Shown: piece after piece, positions 30,101 through 39,034 of the stretch
Layout: every line of letters starts with the position of its first letter
Numbering within the stretch: the stretch's first letter is position 1
DNA from: Pomphorhynchus laevis
Taxonomy: Eukaryota > Acanthocephala > Palaeacanthocephala > Echinorhynchida > Pomphorhynchidae
Direction: 5' to 3'
Assembly: GCA_012934845.2 (NCBI GenBank)
Contig: WNNJ02002271.1
Location: 1-64,000 of the forward strand
DNA length: 64,000 nucleotides
Position numbers and translations under genes: made by a program
Notes under the pieces: generated by a model
Databases searched by the model: none
Seen by the model: only the letters and a program-made list of their open reading frames with translations
What the model was told of the DNA's origin: nothing

Positions 30101-30614
30101 TCGATGTGGTATGCTGTGGGATGCGGGGCGAAAGATTCGAGCGGACGTTTATAGACGTCAACGTTTTTTCAACACTTGCCCAATCTAACGTCAACCGTAG
30201 CCCAGAATCCTCTTTCCTCTACAATGAATCCCGTAAGCAGTCAAAGTATGCCGAGAGAATATCAATCGTCGAACACGGATATTTTGTTCCTGCCATATTC
30301 TCGACTTCTGGCGGAATCGGAAAATACGCCATGGGTATACTCAGAGATATCACCGCCAAGCGGACCCTGAGTAACAGATCCGCTTACCCAAGTGTACTAA
30401 GTCACCTAAAGAGGCGCATCGGATTTGCATTAGCTCGTGCAGTGTCTGCGAGCCTCCGGTGTCCTCGCTCGACAAGACGGCACCCCTGTCGGCAGATGAC
30501 GACAATAGCTTGAGAAAACTTGTTGTTTAAACATTTATAAACATTACGGCCCATTTGAGAGTAACAATCATCATTGTAAATTTCTCAATAAATCAGTTTT
30601 CATTCAAAAAAAAA
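27185..30614 (+). mobile_element. RLE-type LINE A, right copy, full length
   Basis: Leader with the four-unit 14-bp repeat (mirror of 5775-5830), open frame 27436-30513, 3' UTR and 9-base poly(A) (30606-30614) followed by (TTA)n. The leader includes the word GGCTCGCTCACGCTCGCC just before the start codon. This is the intact version of the left copy. Confidence 0.92.
27436..30513 (+). CDS. LINE A protein: CXC-like domain, RT, CCHC, restriction-like endonuclease (intact)
   Basis: A 1025-residue protein. Residues 12-46 carry a cysteine block (CCGC, CKACRC, CVNC, C-N-N). The reverse transcriptase has VRPIGICEV, V-D-A-S-N-A-F-N, F-T-Q-G-D-P-F-A and an FADD box at 535-538. A zinc finger C819-x-C821-x7-H829-x3-C833 precedes R842-H-N-A-V-R-D848. 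Then come D890 (A-R-L-D-V-V) and D907 (F-I-D-V), which I read as the PD-(D/E)xK-like endonuclease core. Known biology of such LINEs: the endonuclease nicks the target and the reverse transcriptase primes on it. A single protein with a CXC-like N terminus and no APE domain places it near R2/R4/CRE-type LINEs; the exact clade is uncertain. Confidence 0.92.
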   Translation: MPKGKPSGQRLCCGCNGPSAKCKACRCEKAGVPCVNCRAPDCNNLTNIVLQMLPSTSADEPINRVDETIPFGNGMTQNTLCTNSVFPTGGTNISEQNGNNIVSTLTGCATLSDAMSPADLFEQTCQWRPNLMTLPACSASHKFIQILTSFFADITQSQPQSIDSLKMASVFSHLILQRIHTRKIASIRKTIERRLLLWSEKRFIELCEEAEYLQQNMRRTKPITKQDWKKRYIRMITNGKLSAAGSVLTGDYEEGVLSYDTKINGSSVKDILQSLHPKASTARPEALLQFPLHDSLRHHPVRFFELDEERIIKASLETNGSAGPSGMDSNLWRSMLTKFGSHSQSLAKALADLGTHIAAESVIPGSLDAFTACRLVAIKKKNGGVRPIGICEVPRRIICKALLKIITFDLQESAGCIQLAASQKAGIEYAIRSVRDAFQAKEDHCILAVDASNAFNAINRKAALHNIQYVCPSLYTALNNIYMRPAKLCLGGDSILSEEGFTQGDPFAMAAFSMATLPLVNEIARAVPSVLQRWFADDSNFVGTMVDLQKVWEILIRKGPIYGYHVNAIKTQLLGHPSADFSTPKIAVNHSISGISILGAPVGTEKFIDDYISEKCCKWVSLLERLVSISYVDPHVAYAGFTKSFQFKWSHLLRTVQCSPSQFDSVSSTIFERLIPELTQIKVDSNWKSVLSIPIKLGGIGITDPTHACAVEYENSEKICKTFDYGLNVIDLCHLQKSTIHNISKMRTQAFQNKLLSTIQCMDSASSNIIAHAAMVGASTWLSALPLVKDGFHLSRNEFSDALCSRYGWTPPNVSQDKCACGTTQSVSHALSCKTGGLPIIRHNAVRDILALELSEVCHGVATEPVLAEVPETLIFEKETTSRESGARLDVVCCGMRGERFERTFIDVNVFSTLAQSNVNRSPESSFLYNESRKQSKYAERISIVEHGYFVPAIFSTSGGIGKYAMGILRDITAKRTLSNRSAYPSVLSHLKRRIGFALARAVSASLRCPRSTRRHPCRQMTTIA

Positions 30615-30615
30615 T

Positions 30616-31425
30616 TATTATTATTATTAATGTTTCAACAGCACATAAAAGCATGGCTTAATTGGCTGGTTCACTGCAGAAAAAAAGAAAATATAATAAA
30701 AGTATCACAAATACGGAAAAGTAGCTTTCCCCATGGCATCCTCCATCCGTAATTTCTTTTTGAATTCGTTAATATTGCTACTGCACATTGTTGACTCTCC
30801 AAGCCTATTCCACAGAGATACAACTCGCCGATCAAATGGGACAGCTCGTGATTTTCTTATCATTTTACGTCGCAGGGTTAAACCATGGCCTCGGAGGACA
30901 TTGGATGAGCGCAAATGAAGACAATCTCGAAGTGGATGATCCAAATCATTAAGAATTTGCCAGACCATACTCATATCGATGTACCGGCGAGTCCACGAGA
31001 CAGTCTCAAGTCTAAGTGTTTTTAATCGATCAGGGTACGACAAAAATTTCAGTTGCGGTGCTAGCTTGGTAGCTCTATGAAGTACCCTCTCTGAACTAAT
31101 ATGTTCTTTTGAATTTTGGGGATACACACACGGCGCAGCATATAGAAGACGGCTCAACACATGAGCAAAGATTAGCAGACGTAGGGCAAATTGATTGAGT
31201 GCAATGAAAGTGCGTCTAAGTTTACCGATTATCCCCAACGCATTTGAACAAGCATGTTCAGTATGTGTGACGGTACTCAAATCACTGTTTATCCACACTC
31301 CCAAGTCCTTATATTTGCTGACTCGTTCTATATCACTGCTTTGAAAGCTATAATTAACTAAAGATTGAGCATTTCCGCTACGAACACGTAAATGTTTGTA
31401 TTTTGATATATTTACAATCAACTTG
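30616..31425 (-). pseudogene. CR1-like LINE 3' fragment, right copy
   Basis: Inverted duplicate of 1635-2444. The open stretch 30705-31421 encodes the same 238 residues of a CR1-group C-terminal region without the catalytic core. The (TAA)n tail meets the poly(A) of LINE A tail to tail. Confidence 0.85.
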
Positions 31426-31511
31426 GACAGCTCGTGATTTTCTTATCCTTTCGCGTCGCAGGAACACACCTTTTTCTGACATATTCGCCTTTATCTGACA
31501 TTTTCACCTTT

Positions 31512-31516
31512 ATCTG
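31512..31516. repeat. Target-site duplication ATCTG (gypsy, one side)
   Basis: The 5-bp word ATCTG precedes the LTR at 31517 and recurs at 35472-35476 right after the other LTR. This is the expected duplication length for Ty3/gypsy integrases. Confidence 0.9.
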
Positions 31517-31600
31517 TGTACCGAGTAAATTCAAGCAGAGAAGAATAGGCTTTATTCTAATACATCTAGAATAACAAGTCAAAAGGTAAGTATCATTACA
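31517..31600 (-). repeat. 3' LTR of the complete gypsy element (84 bp)
   Basis: TG...CA ended, 84 bp. It differs from the 5' LTR at 35388-35471 by one base that I can find, which implies a recent insertion. This is unusually short for an LTR. Confidence 0.93.
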
Positions 31601-31946
31601 TTCTCCCCACGACATAATCATTTAAGTACGCAGGACTTCTTCGATTTCTTTGAGGTCGTAGTTCCCCATTTTCAGAACGATTGAAGTATCTCGTAGGGTA
31701 GTTGCTCTGGCACGTATTATCAGTATTTAAGAGAAATGATTCATCCTGTCTAGATAGTTCGTTTTCCTCGTTGTGATTGACCGTCTCATCGATATACTTC
31801 GTTGCATCCAAGTTTTCAGGGTTGACAGTGATTTCATCAGAACGCTTATCTGAACGTGAATGAGAATTGCTATTTACTGTTGAAGGTCATTTATTGATGC
31901 CTGATCACACATTTTATCGCTATCGTATAAATTCAAAGTTTCAAGG

Positions 31947-32426
31947 TCAAAGGGAATGTCTCCATCGGACGAGTTGATATTGAGGTTTTCGTCGACTCTG
32001 GGATACGGGGATAAATGTCGAGTTGATATATATATATATCTCCCTCCCGTTTTGTAACTTCACGAGAGCAAAATTGGGATTGGCGTACACAATTTCAGCT
32101 TTTTCCACAGAGTTCTCGTATTTGTTCGTTTTATTAAAGCGTATTATTAAGACTGGGCCAGGGTTTGATAACCAAGACGGAAGATCATGACCATTTATAG
32201 AGCGTCGGCTGAATGTAAAGAGTCGTTCATGTGGTGTGTGGTTCGTGGCAGTACACAGAAGTGATCGAATAGCGTTGAGACATTGTGGTAATACACTTTG
32301 CCACTCATCTGTTTTCTTTCCGAGGTCATGTAAACGCAATGATATTGCCTTCCATAGTACACCATTAAGGCGCTCGACTTGACCATTGCCAGCAGGGTTG
32401 TATGAACTTGAATGAGTAATCGCCAC
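31947..32426 (-). pseudogene. Gypsy integrase C-terminal region (fossil)
   Basis: Encodes the end of the integrase core (a G-Q-V-E-R-L-N word near the start, matching the catalytic E region) and the C-terminal tail. It is part of the element at 31517-35471. Confidence 0.85.
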
Positions 32427-32481
32427 CCCGTGATGAGAGAGGAATGACTGGATTTCCTTAGAGGTAAAAGCCGTACCTTGA

Positions 32482-34641
32482 TCAGAATGGATTGAAGCAG
32501 GTGAACCGAAAATTGAAAAGATCTGGGTTAAACAGTCTATGACAGTGTGTAGTCATATCAGAACATAGAAAGGCAAAGGGGAATCTGCTATACTCGTCAA
32601 TGACGGTTAACAAATACCTTTTATTGTTCTTTGTAGGAATTGGGCCCTTAAAATTCATAGACAAGCGTTCAAATGGCATACTTGATTTTATGAGTTTAGC
32701 CTCAGGTGGATGAAAAAATCTTGGTTTCAATATAGCGCAGCTTTTGCACTCACTTGAAATATTCCTAACATCCGAGAGGGAAAATGGGAGGTTCCGTTTT
32801 TGCACGAAATGCCAAAGGCGAGTAATTCCCGGGTGGCATAATTGACTATGGACTTTACGAAGATGCTGAAGATAATGATTGGTGAATGAGACAGAGTTGC
32901 AGAACGCGTCGCGAGAAAGAGCGTCAGCGGCCTGATTGAGCTTCCCAGCTCGGTACTGGATATCAAATTTAAATCGGGACAACTCCAAACGCCATCTTAA
33001 TATCTTGTCGTTCTTTATTTTGTTGTTGTGAGCACTGAACATGTATGAAACAGAACGCTGATCCGTAATAATCTTGAATGGTTGGATGTACAAATAGTGT
33101 CTCCAGTATCTTAACGCTTCAACAATAGCCAGCGCTTCCTTTTCAATGGTGGTGAATCGTTTTGCGTTTTTGTCGAGGGATCTTGAAAAGAATGCGACAG
33201 GCTTACTATTTTGAGACAAACAAGCTCCAATCGATCGCTCACTTGCGTCTGTCTCTATCGTGAATGGCAATTCAAAGTCGATGGTTGACAAAGTGGCTTC
33301 AGCTATACGTTCCTTCAAAGTGTGGAAAGCTTTCAGTGCAGAATGAGATAATGGGAAAGACTGAGAATCAATTAGAGGACGAATCAACTTTGAGAAATCT
33401 TTAATCCAGGAACTGTAGTAGGCGAACAAACCAACAATACGCTTTAAGGATGCTGCGTTCTTGGGTTCCTCAAGGGAAGTAACTGAAATCACTCGATTGG
33501 GGTCAGGGGACATTTTTCCTTTAGAAATTTGGTAACCAAGTATTCGTATACACGAAGACGCGAACACACACTTTGAATTGTTCAAGGTTATATTGTATTT
33601 TGTGGCTACGTTTAGAAAACGCTTCAGGTTACTGTCATGTTGCTCTTTACTTCTTCCGCCGATCACGACATCATCCAGATAAGCGTAGGTGTCTGTCAAC
33701 TTCTCTCTATTAATTATCCCGTTGATAACTCGTTGAAAATCAGGAACGGCGTTTGTGAGACCGAATGGTAGACGATTGAAGTGATATAAGGATCCATTCG
33801 CCTCGAAAGCAGTATAATGACGCTCGTCACTGCGCAGCAAAATCTGATGGTAAGCTGATTTAAGATCGAGACAACTGTAAAAGGAATAAGGAGCTAATTT
33901 GTTGATAAAATCATCAATTCGTGGAAGTGGGAAGGCGTCGAGCTGAGTAAATTTATTGACAGTTTCCGAATAGTCAACAACCATCCGTCTCTTTTGGTTC
34001 TGATTGACAATGAGTACTTGAGCGCGCCAGGGCGATTGACTTGGTTCGATAATTGCGTCGGATAATAGTTGTTTGATTTGGCTGTCAATGAACTTTTCAT
34101 CGTACGGATTTCTTCTACGAGATTTTGTTGCGATAGGATGAATGGATTCGTCCAGGAATTTGAATAGCTGAGGAGATTCAACTGTCAAAGCTTCTGCAGC
34201 TCCAATTGTAAAACAAGGCTCGGAACCGTTGAATTTCATAAGTAACGAAGTGTGTCTTGAAAGGAATGACCGGCCAAGTATAACATCCGAACATAAAGAC
34301 GACAAAATATGGAATTTTATATTCTTGTAAGGTCTGCCATCAGCTGATATATCCGCTACCACGAATTGTCGTAATTTAGTCGAGAATGCGGTGTTCGCCA
34401 TAGACACACGTATAGTTGAGGGGTTCGATGTCAGTTTGCACAAAGTGGAAATATCAGGTCTTATCAAATTGAGTGTACTACCTGTATCAATCAACGCATT
34501 TAACGAAACCCCTTTTATACAAATTTGAATTGTTGGTAGCGTCGCGGCAGAATCTTGAAAGAAAGAAGTGCTACCTAGCACGGAATGGACACCTGTTGAA
34601 ATTTGTCGTTTGGATTTACACACCCGTGCGAAATGACCCAA
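32482..34641 (-). CDS. Gypsy pol region: protease, RT, RNase H, integrase N-terminal part (fossil)
   Basis: 719 codons. It starts with the C-terminal half of a zinc knuckle (G-H-F-A-R-V-C) and continues with an aspartic protease (L-I-D-T-G-S-T near residue 54) and a reverse transcriptase with L-P-F-G-L-T-N and Y-L-D-D boxes. RNase H (E-T-D-A-S-E) and the integrase zinc domain (H-x3-H...C-x2-C) follow. This domain order defines Ty3/gypsy. The protein would act in a cytoplasmic virus-like particle. Part of a fossil copy. Confidence 0.88.
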   Translation of the reverse strand: MGHFARVCKSKRQISTGVHSVLGSTSFFQDSAATLPTIQICIKGVSLNALIDTGSTLNLIRPDISTLCKLTSNPSTIRVSMANTAFSTKLRQFVVADISADGRPYKNIKFHILSSLCSDVILGRSFLSRHTSLLMKFNGSEPCFTIGAAEALTVESPQLFKFLDESIHPIATKSRRRNPYDEKFIDSQIKQLLSDAIIEPSQSPWRAQVLIVNQNQKRRMVVDYSETVNKFTQLDAFPLPRIDDFINKLAPYSFYSCLDLKSAYHQILLRSDERHYTAFEANGSLYHFNRLPFGLTNAVPDFQRVINGIINREKLTDTYAYLDDVVIGGRSKEQHDSNLKRFLNVATKYNITLNNSKCVFASSCIRILGYQISKGKMSPDPNRVISVTSLEEPKNAASLKRIVGLFAYYSSWIKDFSKLIRPLIDSQSFPLSHSALKAFHTLKERIAEATLSTIDFELPFTIETDASERSIGACLSQNSKPVAFFSRSLDKNAKRFTTIEKEALAIVEALRYWRHYLYIQPFKIITDQRSVSYMFSAHNNKIKNDKILRWRLELSRFKFDIQYRAGKLNQAADALSRDAFCNSVSFTNHYLQHLRKVHSQLCHPGITRLWHFVQKRNLPFSLSDVRNISSECKSCAILKPRFFHPPEAKLIKSSMPFERLSMNFKGPIPTKNNKRYLLTVIDEYSRFPFAFLCSDMTTHCHRLFNPDLFNFRFTCFNPF

Positions 34642-34713
34642 CTTCCCGCAAGTACGACAAGTGATATTCTTAGCAGGACATCGATCTCGTTTGTGAATTG
34701 TATCTCCACAAAA

Positions 34714-35364
34714 TTAGCATTTGCGACGTTCTACCGAGTTACATTGTATTTGACAAGGAAGTTCTTCTTGTATATTTTCATGTAGTTCATTTATGGTCAT
34801 CGATTCACAACCCATATTTAAGTTTGATTGTTCTGTGAAATGGCTTGCTTGACTATGCGGGTCTTCCAAAGTTCGTGCAAGCTCGTACGCCTTGGCTTTA
34901 TTGTGTACCGCAGCTTCAAGCAGGCGTTGCCGAATTATCGGTGAGTTGATTCCTGCGACGAACGTGTCGCGTAAAAATAAATCTCGATGATTTTGAGCTG
35001 TTACAGCCTCGAATGGACATTCACGACCCAGAGATTCGATATGCCTTATGAATTGATCGATTGTTTGGTTGGACGATTGGCGCTGATTACGCAATTGATG
35101 TCGCAGAAACAAATCCGTTTTCGATTTGACGTACGTAGTAGATAACGTCGATAACGCGTCTTCGTAAGTTTCCGTTTCTCGAAAAAGGTCGTAAACCTCC
35201 GCTGAAACCAGGTTCGTTAAAATGTGAAATTTGTCACTATCGGACGGTGACTCCAAGGACGAAATGAATGTCTTGAAACGTATGAGCCAATGTCTCCAGG
35301 TGCGCTCGGCATTCGTGTCATCAGGATGCAATTCCAAGATGTTTGGCTTCAAGATCTTGTCCAT
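34714..35364 (-). CDS. Gypsy gag-like protein (fossil)
   Basis: 216 codons starting shortly after the 5' LTR. It has the helical retrotransposon gag pattern (W-x2-W...F...A-x2-Y-D-L-F, then L-R-x-Q-x3-Q-x2-Q-T-I-D-Q-F-I). The CCHC knuckle lies just downstream. It would form the particle shell. Confidence 0.8.
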   Translation of the reverse strand: MDKILKPNILELHPDDTNAERTWRHWLIRFKTFISSLESPSDSDKFHILTNLVSAEVYDLFRETETYEDALSTLSTTYVKSKTDLFLRHQLRNQRQSSNQTIDQFIRHIESLGRECPFEAVTAQNHRDLFLRDTFVAGINSPIIRQRLLEAAVHNKAKAYELARTLEDPHSQASHFTEQSNLNMGCESMTINELHENIQEELPCQIQCNSVERRKC

Positions 35365-35373
35365 GGTAACAGT

Positions 35374-35386
35374 GTATTAGAATAAA
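35374..35386 (-). promoter_or_regulatory. Candidate self-priming primer-binding site
   Basis: Read on the minus strand, one base after the 5' LTR comes TTTATTCTAATAC. It is the exact reverse complement of GTATTAGAATAAA inside the LTR (35422-35434, about 37 bases from the LTR start). A primer-binding site complementary to the element's own RNA 5' end is the Tf1/sushi self-priming design. I saw no obvious tRNA 3'-end match here. Confidence 0.55.
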
Positions 35387-35387
35387 T

Positions 35388-35471
35388 TGTACCGAGTAAA
35401 TTCAAGCAAAGAAGAATAGGCTTTATTCTAATACATCTAGAATAACAAGTCAAAAGGTAAGTATCATTACA
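35388..35471 (-). repeat. 5' LTR of the complete gypsy element (84 bp)
   Basis: The 84-bp TG...CA repeat. The AATAAA word inside may serve as polyadenylation signal in the 3' copy. It is followed at 35472-35476 by ATCTG, the target duplication. Confidence 0.93.
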
Positions 35472-35514
35472 ATCTGACATATTCGCGGAACACAGTCCTA
35501 AGAACCACAATATA

Positions 35515-36120
35515 TTGATTTCTACTCCTGTTCGACCAAAGAATGTATTGAAGCAGCCTTTAAGTAGAACGCAGACAAGAGACGATGATAGAGTGTGCAA
35601 TGATGTGGCAGTCGGAAATGAAAATGAACTGAAATCCAATGATTTGACAGATAAGACATTTGTTGAAATTATCAATATTAGGAATCGTGCTAGAAACAGA
35701 AATAATTGCGTAATTTTTGCTAACATCACTGAATCTTCTGCAGACAACGTTCAGACCCGTGTGGATGATGACGTAGTTTCTATTCGTAAGGTCTTTTCGG
35801 ATATATTCGTTCAGGGTGAAGAGAATATTGCGCGTAGTCTCAATGTCAAAAGCTTATTTCGTCTTAGTAAAAAAGCACTACACAAACCACGATTACTTAA
35901 AATAGTATTTGATTCTGCAGATAATACAAGAGCAGTTTTAGCTAGAGGTTATCGCTTGAAAGGTAAGACGACAAAAAATTTTAAAGATCTCTCGGTTGAG
36001 GAAAGATTGTTGCTTAATAATGCTCGTGCTAATCTAGCATTTAGAAGATCGAATGGAGAGACTGATCTAATGATAAGAAATTTTCGAGTAGTTCGTCGGC
36101 GACCACTCGTGCGTTTGTGA
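35515..36120 (+). CDS. LINE 1 ORF1 (RNA-binding type)
   Basis: 201 residues. An N-V-I-F-like word (N-C-V-I-F-A-N-I) and R-L-L-K-I-V-F...A-V-L-A-R-G-Y-R-L-K resemble the RRM-type ORF1 proteins of CR1-group LINEs. The tail is arginine-rich (R-R-R-P-L-V-R-L). Its stop overlaps the ORF2 start (GTGAG context at 36117-36120), so the two could be translationally coupled. The start may lie further upstream, beyond the gypsy insertion. Confidence 0.7.
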   Translation: MISTPVRPKNVLKQPLSRTQTRDDDRVCNDVAVGNENELKSNDLTDKTFVEIINIRNRARNRNNCVIFANITESSADNVQTRVDDDVVSIRKVFSDIFVQGEENIARSLNVKSLFRLSKKALHKPRLLKIVFDSADNTRAVLARGYRLKGKTTKNFKDLSVEERLLLNNARANLAFRRSNGETDLMIRNFRVVRRRPLVRL

Positions 36121-39034
36121 GTTTGGAGAGTTCTTCGAGGGATTCCATTTTACAATTAGGAAATCTAGTGCGCATTGATATCACATCCAACATTACTACT
36201 CAATTACCCTCTGCTTCTGGTATTAGTGTCGCCTATACTAATTTAAGGAGTATTTTACCAAAATTTGATGAACTTAAGGCATGGGTCATCTTAAATAAAC
36301 CAGCGATCCTGGCTCTCACTGAAACATGGCTGCATCGTGATATCCCCGATGGTTTAATTGCTATTATGGGATATAATTTGGTGAGAGCTGATAGAGAGTC
36401 TCGGAAGGGTGGAGGTGTTGCGCTATATATATCGACACCCTTAAACATTACTTCCACTCGTAATTTTAAAAATGAACTGGGCACGTGTGAGTTGCTCTCA
36501 GTCATTGTTTCACACTTCGGAGGTTCCTTAGGTATTGCCGTGTGCTACAGGTCGCCGCAATCATCCGCATTGAGTCATGAATTCTCTACACTAATTAGTC
36601 AATGTTCTGAGCTTGAAGAATATCTACTAGTTGGCGATTTTAATATACCCTCAGCTGGTCACATCGGGAATTATGTTTTGGATAGTAGTTCTTCCAAGCC
36701 AGATGTGGATTTGTGGAATTTTCTTACAAATGATCCCATGTTAGAGCAACATGTGCAGTCGCCCACCAGATTCACGCAAAACCAGGAATCTTGTCTAGAT
36801 TTGGTATTTTCCAAATTAATTACAAGTGTGGGTAATATGAGCTATCAGAGTCCTATTGGATTGAGCGATCATTGCATGATCTTATTCAATTATTTTTCTA
36901 GGTGTATGATCTCAAAACTGGAAAATTTGATAGTGTCGAAAAGATCTTGACAACAGATTGATGAAGACTCATTACGAGAGGCGGCACTAAGAACATCATT
37001 CAACTGTGCTAGTGAAGACATTGAGGTAAGGTGGCATGTTATTAAATCAGGTTTAGTAGCTTTTGCAGATAAGTTTGCACCACTCTGTAGAGTACCAAAA
37101 AGTAAAGCTAAATACCCTCCTTGGTTTGACACTGAATTGCGATATGCTCTCAAACATAGGAATCGTCTATTTGAACTAAGCCGTCATCAGAATAATTAAA
37201 AAAAGCGGTATACAATGTTCCGAAATTTCGTCAATCGCCTTAAGATTACAAAAAGGCAAAGTTTTGAAGATTAATTAGCTTTACAAATTGATACAGAACC
37301 AAAAAAATTTTGGGCTTATGTGAAAGGATCCAGAGCTCTGCTACCAGCTATTTCATCTTTAAGAGACGGTAACACTCGAGTGACATCGCCAGACAGCATG
37401 GCAAAAGTGTTTGCATCCGCTTTTGAGCTAACACCAGATGCTTTCTCTAGCATATGTGGAAATGCAGCATCACAACAGGTAGAAATTGGTTCTCCAATTT
37501 TAACGATAACAACACATGAGGTTTTTGTTGAATTGGCTGGGTTGTCTAGATCATCAGCGGCAGGCCCCGTTGATATTCACCCCTTACTTCTTAAGTTACT
37601 TACTCCTGTTCTGGCTGTGCCATTAGCCTCCATATTTGAGCTGAGCTTGCGCATTTCGAAGTTACCTGCTGCCTGGAAAAAAGCGATTGTAGTACCAATT
37701 TATAAAAATGGTGAAAAAGATGATCCGAATAACTATAGGGCAATAAGTCTAACTAGTGTTGTATGCAAAGTGATTGAGCGCATACTAAACAGACGCATAT
37801 ATGATCATTTGAGTTCGCTAAGAATTCTCAATAATGCACAGCATGGATTTCGCCCTCGGCGTTCATGTCTTACAAACTTATTACATGCTCGTGAAGATTG
37901 GGTTGGACATGTTGCTAACGGGTACTGTATCGACGTAATATTTCCTGACTTTAGTCGGGCTTTTATAGGGTGCCCCACAAAATGCTAATTTCCACCCTTG
38001 AGTCTTATAAAGTCAATCGCTCCATTATAAGCTGGATTCGAGATTTTCTTAAAGATAGATCCTTTGCTGTTCGTGTAGGTCAATGCCTATCGTCTTATCG
38101 TCCTATCACCTCAGGAGTACCACAGGGATCAGTCTTAGGACCCTTGTTGTTTAACATATTTATAAATCAGCTACTAGATTTAATTGAGGATTGTAGTGTT
38201 TTAGCTTTTGCCGATGATGTAAAAATATGGAAATTGATTAAAACCAACAAGGATCATAATGACTTTCAAAATATCCTAAACATTGTTTATCGATGGCCTG
38301 TAAACACTGGAATTTCATTGAATATTAAAGTGTGCAGATCTGAGATTAGGCCATAGCAATGTGAGTCAAGAATATTTTATTGGCGATGAGTTTGTTGTTT
38401 CCACGCAGTCCGTTCTGGATCTTGGTATAATTGTTCAAAACAATATGAAAACACGTGCTAACTCTGATAGGATTTGTAACGCAGCAAGAAGAATGACCTA
38501 TATTGTCAAAAATTGCTTTAAAGATTTATCTCCCGTTTGTGTTGTGCGTTTATATAATGCTCTTATAAGACCGATATTAGAATATGTGTCGCCAGTAGTC
38601 TTTCCGTGTACGCGTACGGAACTTGATCAATTAGAGCGCATACTTCGACGGTTTACGAAATTATGTCCTCAGGTACGATATCTTCCCTATGAGGCACGAA
38701 TAAAAAGTTTGAATATGCCGACAGTGCGTAAAATGTTCCTTCTTTTCGACATTCTAGCTATGCATCGACTAGTTAATAAAGATGAAAATTTTCCAGCAAA
38801 TAGAGTTAAACTCAATGAACGGGATGGACGTAGAGGGCACTCGAAGTACTAGTAGTACATGAGCACGAAAAATACCTTCGTCATTTCCGACTGTCTCATC
38901 GAGCGGTGAATATTTGGAATCGTCTTCCAGTTGATGTCGTTGCGGTGCATACAATCAATAAATTTAAATCCAATATAAAGAACTGGATTCGAAATGAGAA
39001 CGAATGGTGGTTGCTGCAGTACCCATGGTTCTGA
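36117..39034 (+). pseudogene. LINE 1 ORF2: APE endonuclease and reverse transcriptase (broken)
   Basis: 36117-36950 encodes the whole APE-type endonuclease (T-E-T-W-L-H, G-D-F-N-I-P and a terminal G-L-S-D-H-C word). Stops follow in the linker (after 36950 and about 37197, 37274). 37320-37988 and 37970-38356 encode the reverse transcriptase in two overlapping frames (S-G-V-P-Q-G-S-V-L-G-P, F-A-D-D-V), and 38361-39034 the C-terminal domain with W-N-R-L-P and W-W-L-L-Q-Y-P-W-F. Frameshifts and stops are the same as in the 22-25 kb copy. Confidence 0.9.

Larger units (their letters stand above)
26974..33056. repeat. Right arm of the ~6.1-kb inverted repeat
   Basis: Reverse complement of 1-6086 at near identity. 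The matching sequence stops at 33056 only because the left copy meets the window edge; the element within continues to 35471. A 20.9-kb spacer lies between the arms. Confidence 0.95.
31517..35471 (-). mobile_element. Ty3/gypsy LTR retrotransposon with 84-bp LTRs (fossil)
   Basis: A 3955-bp element on the minus strand. Order: 5' LTR, gag-like region with a CCHC knuckle (about 34600-35364), aspartic protease (D-T-G-S-T), reverse transcriptase (Y-L-D-D-V-V), RNase H (T-D-A-S-E-R-S), integrase, 3' LTR. It is flanked by 5-bp target duplications. It looks nearly whole but is broken in a few places. The LTR difference of about one base in 84 suggests a young copy. It is inserted in a tract of ~20-bp units between a CR1 fragment and LINE 1. 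There is no envelope gene. Confidence 0.93.
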
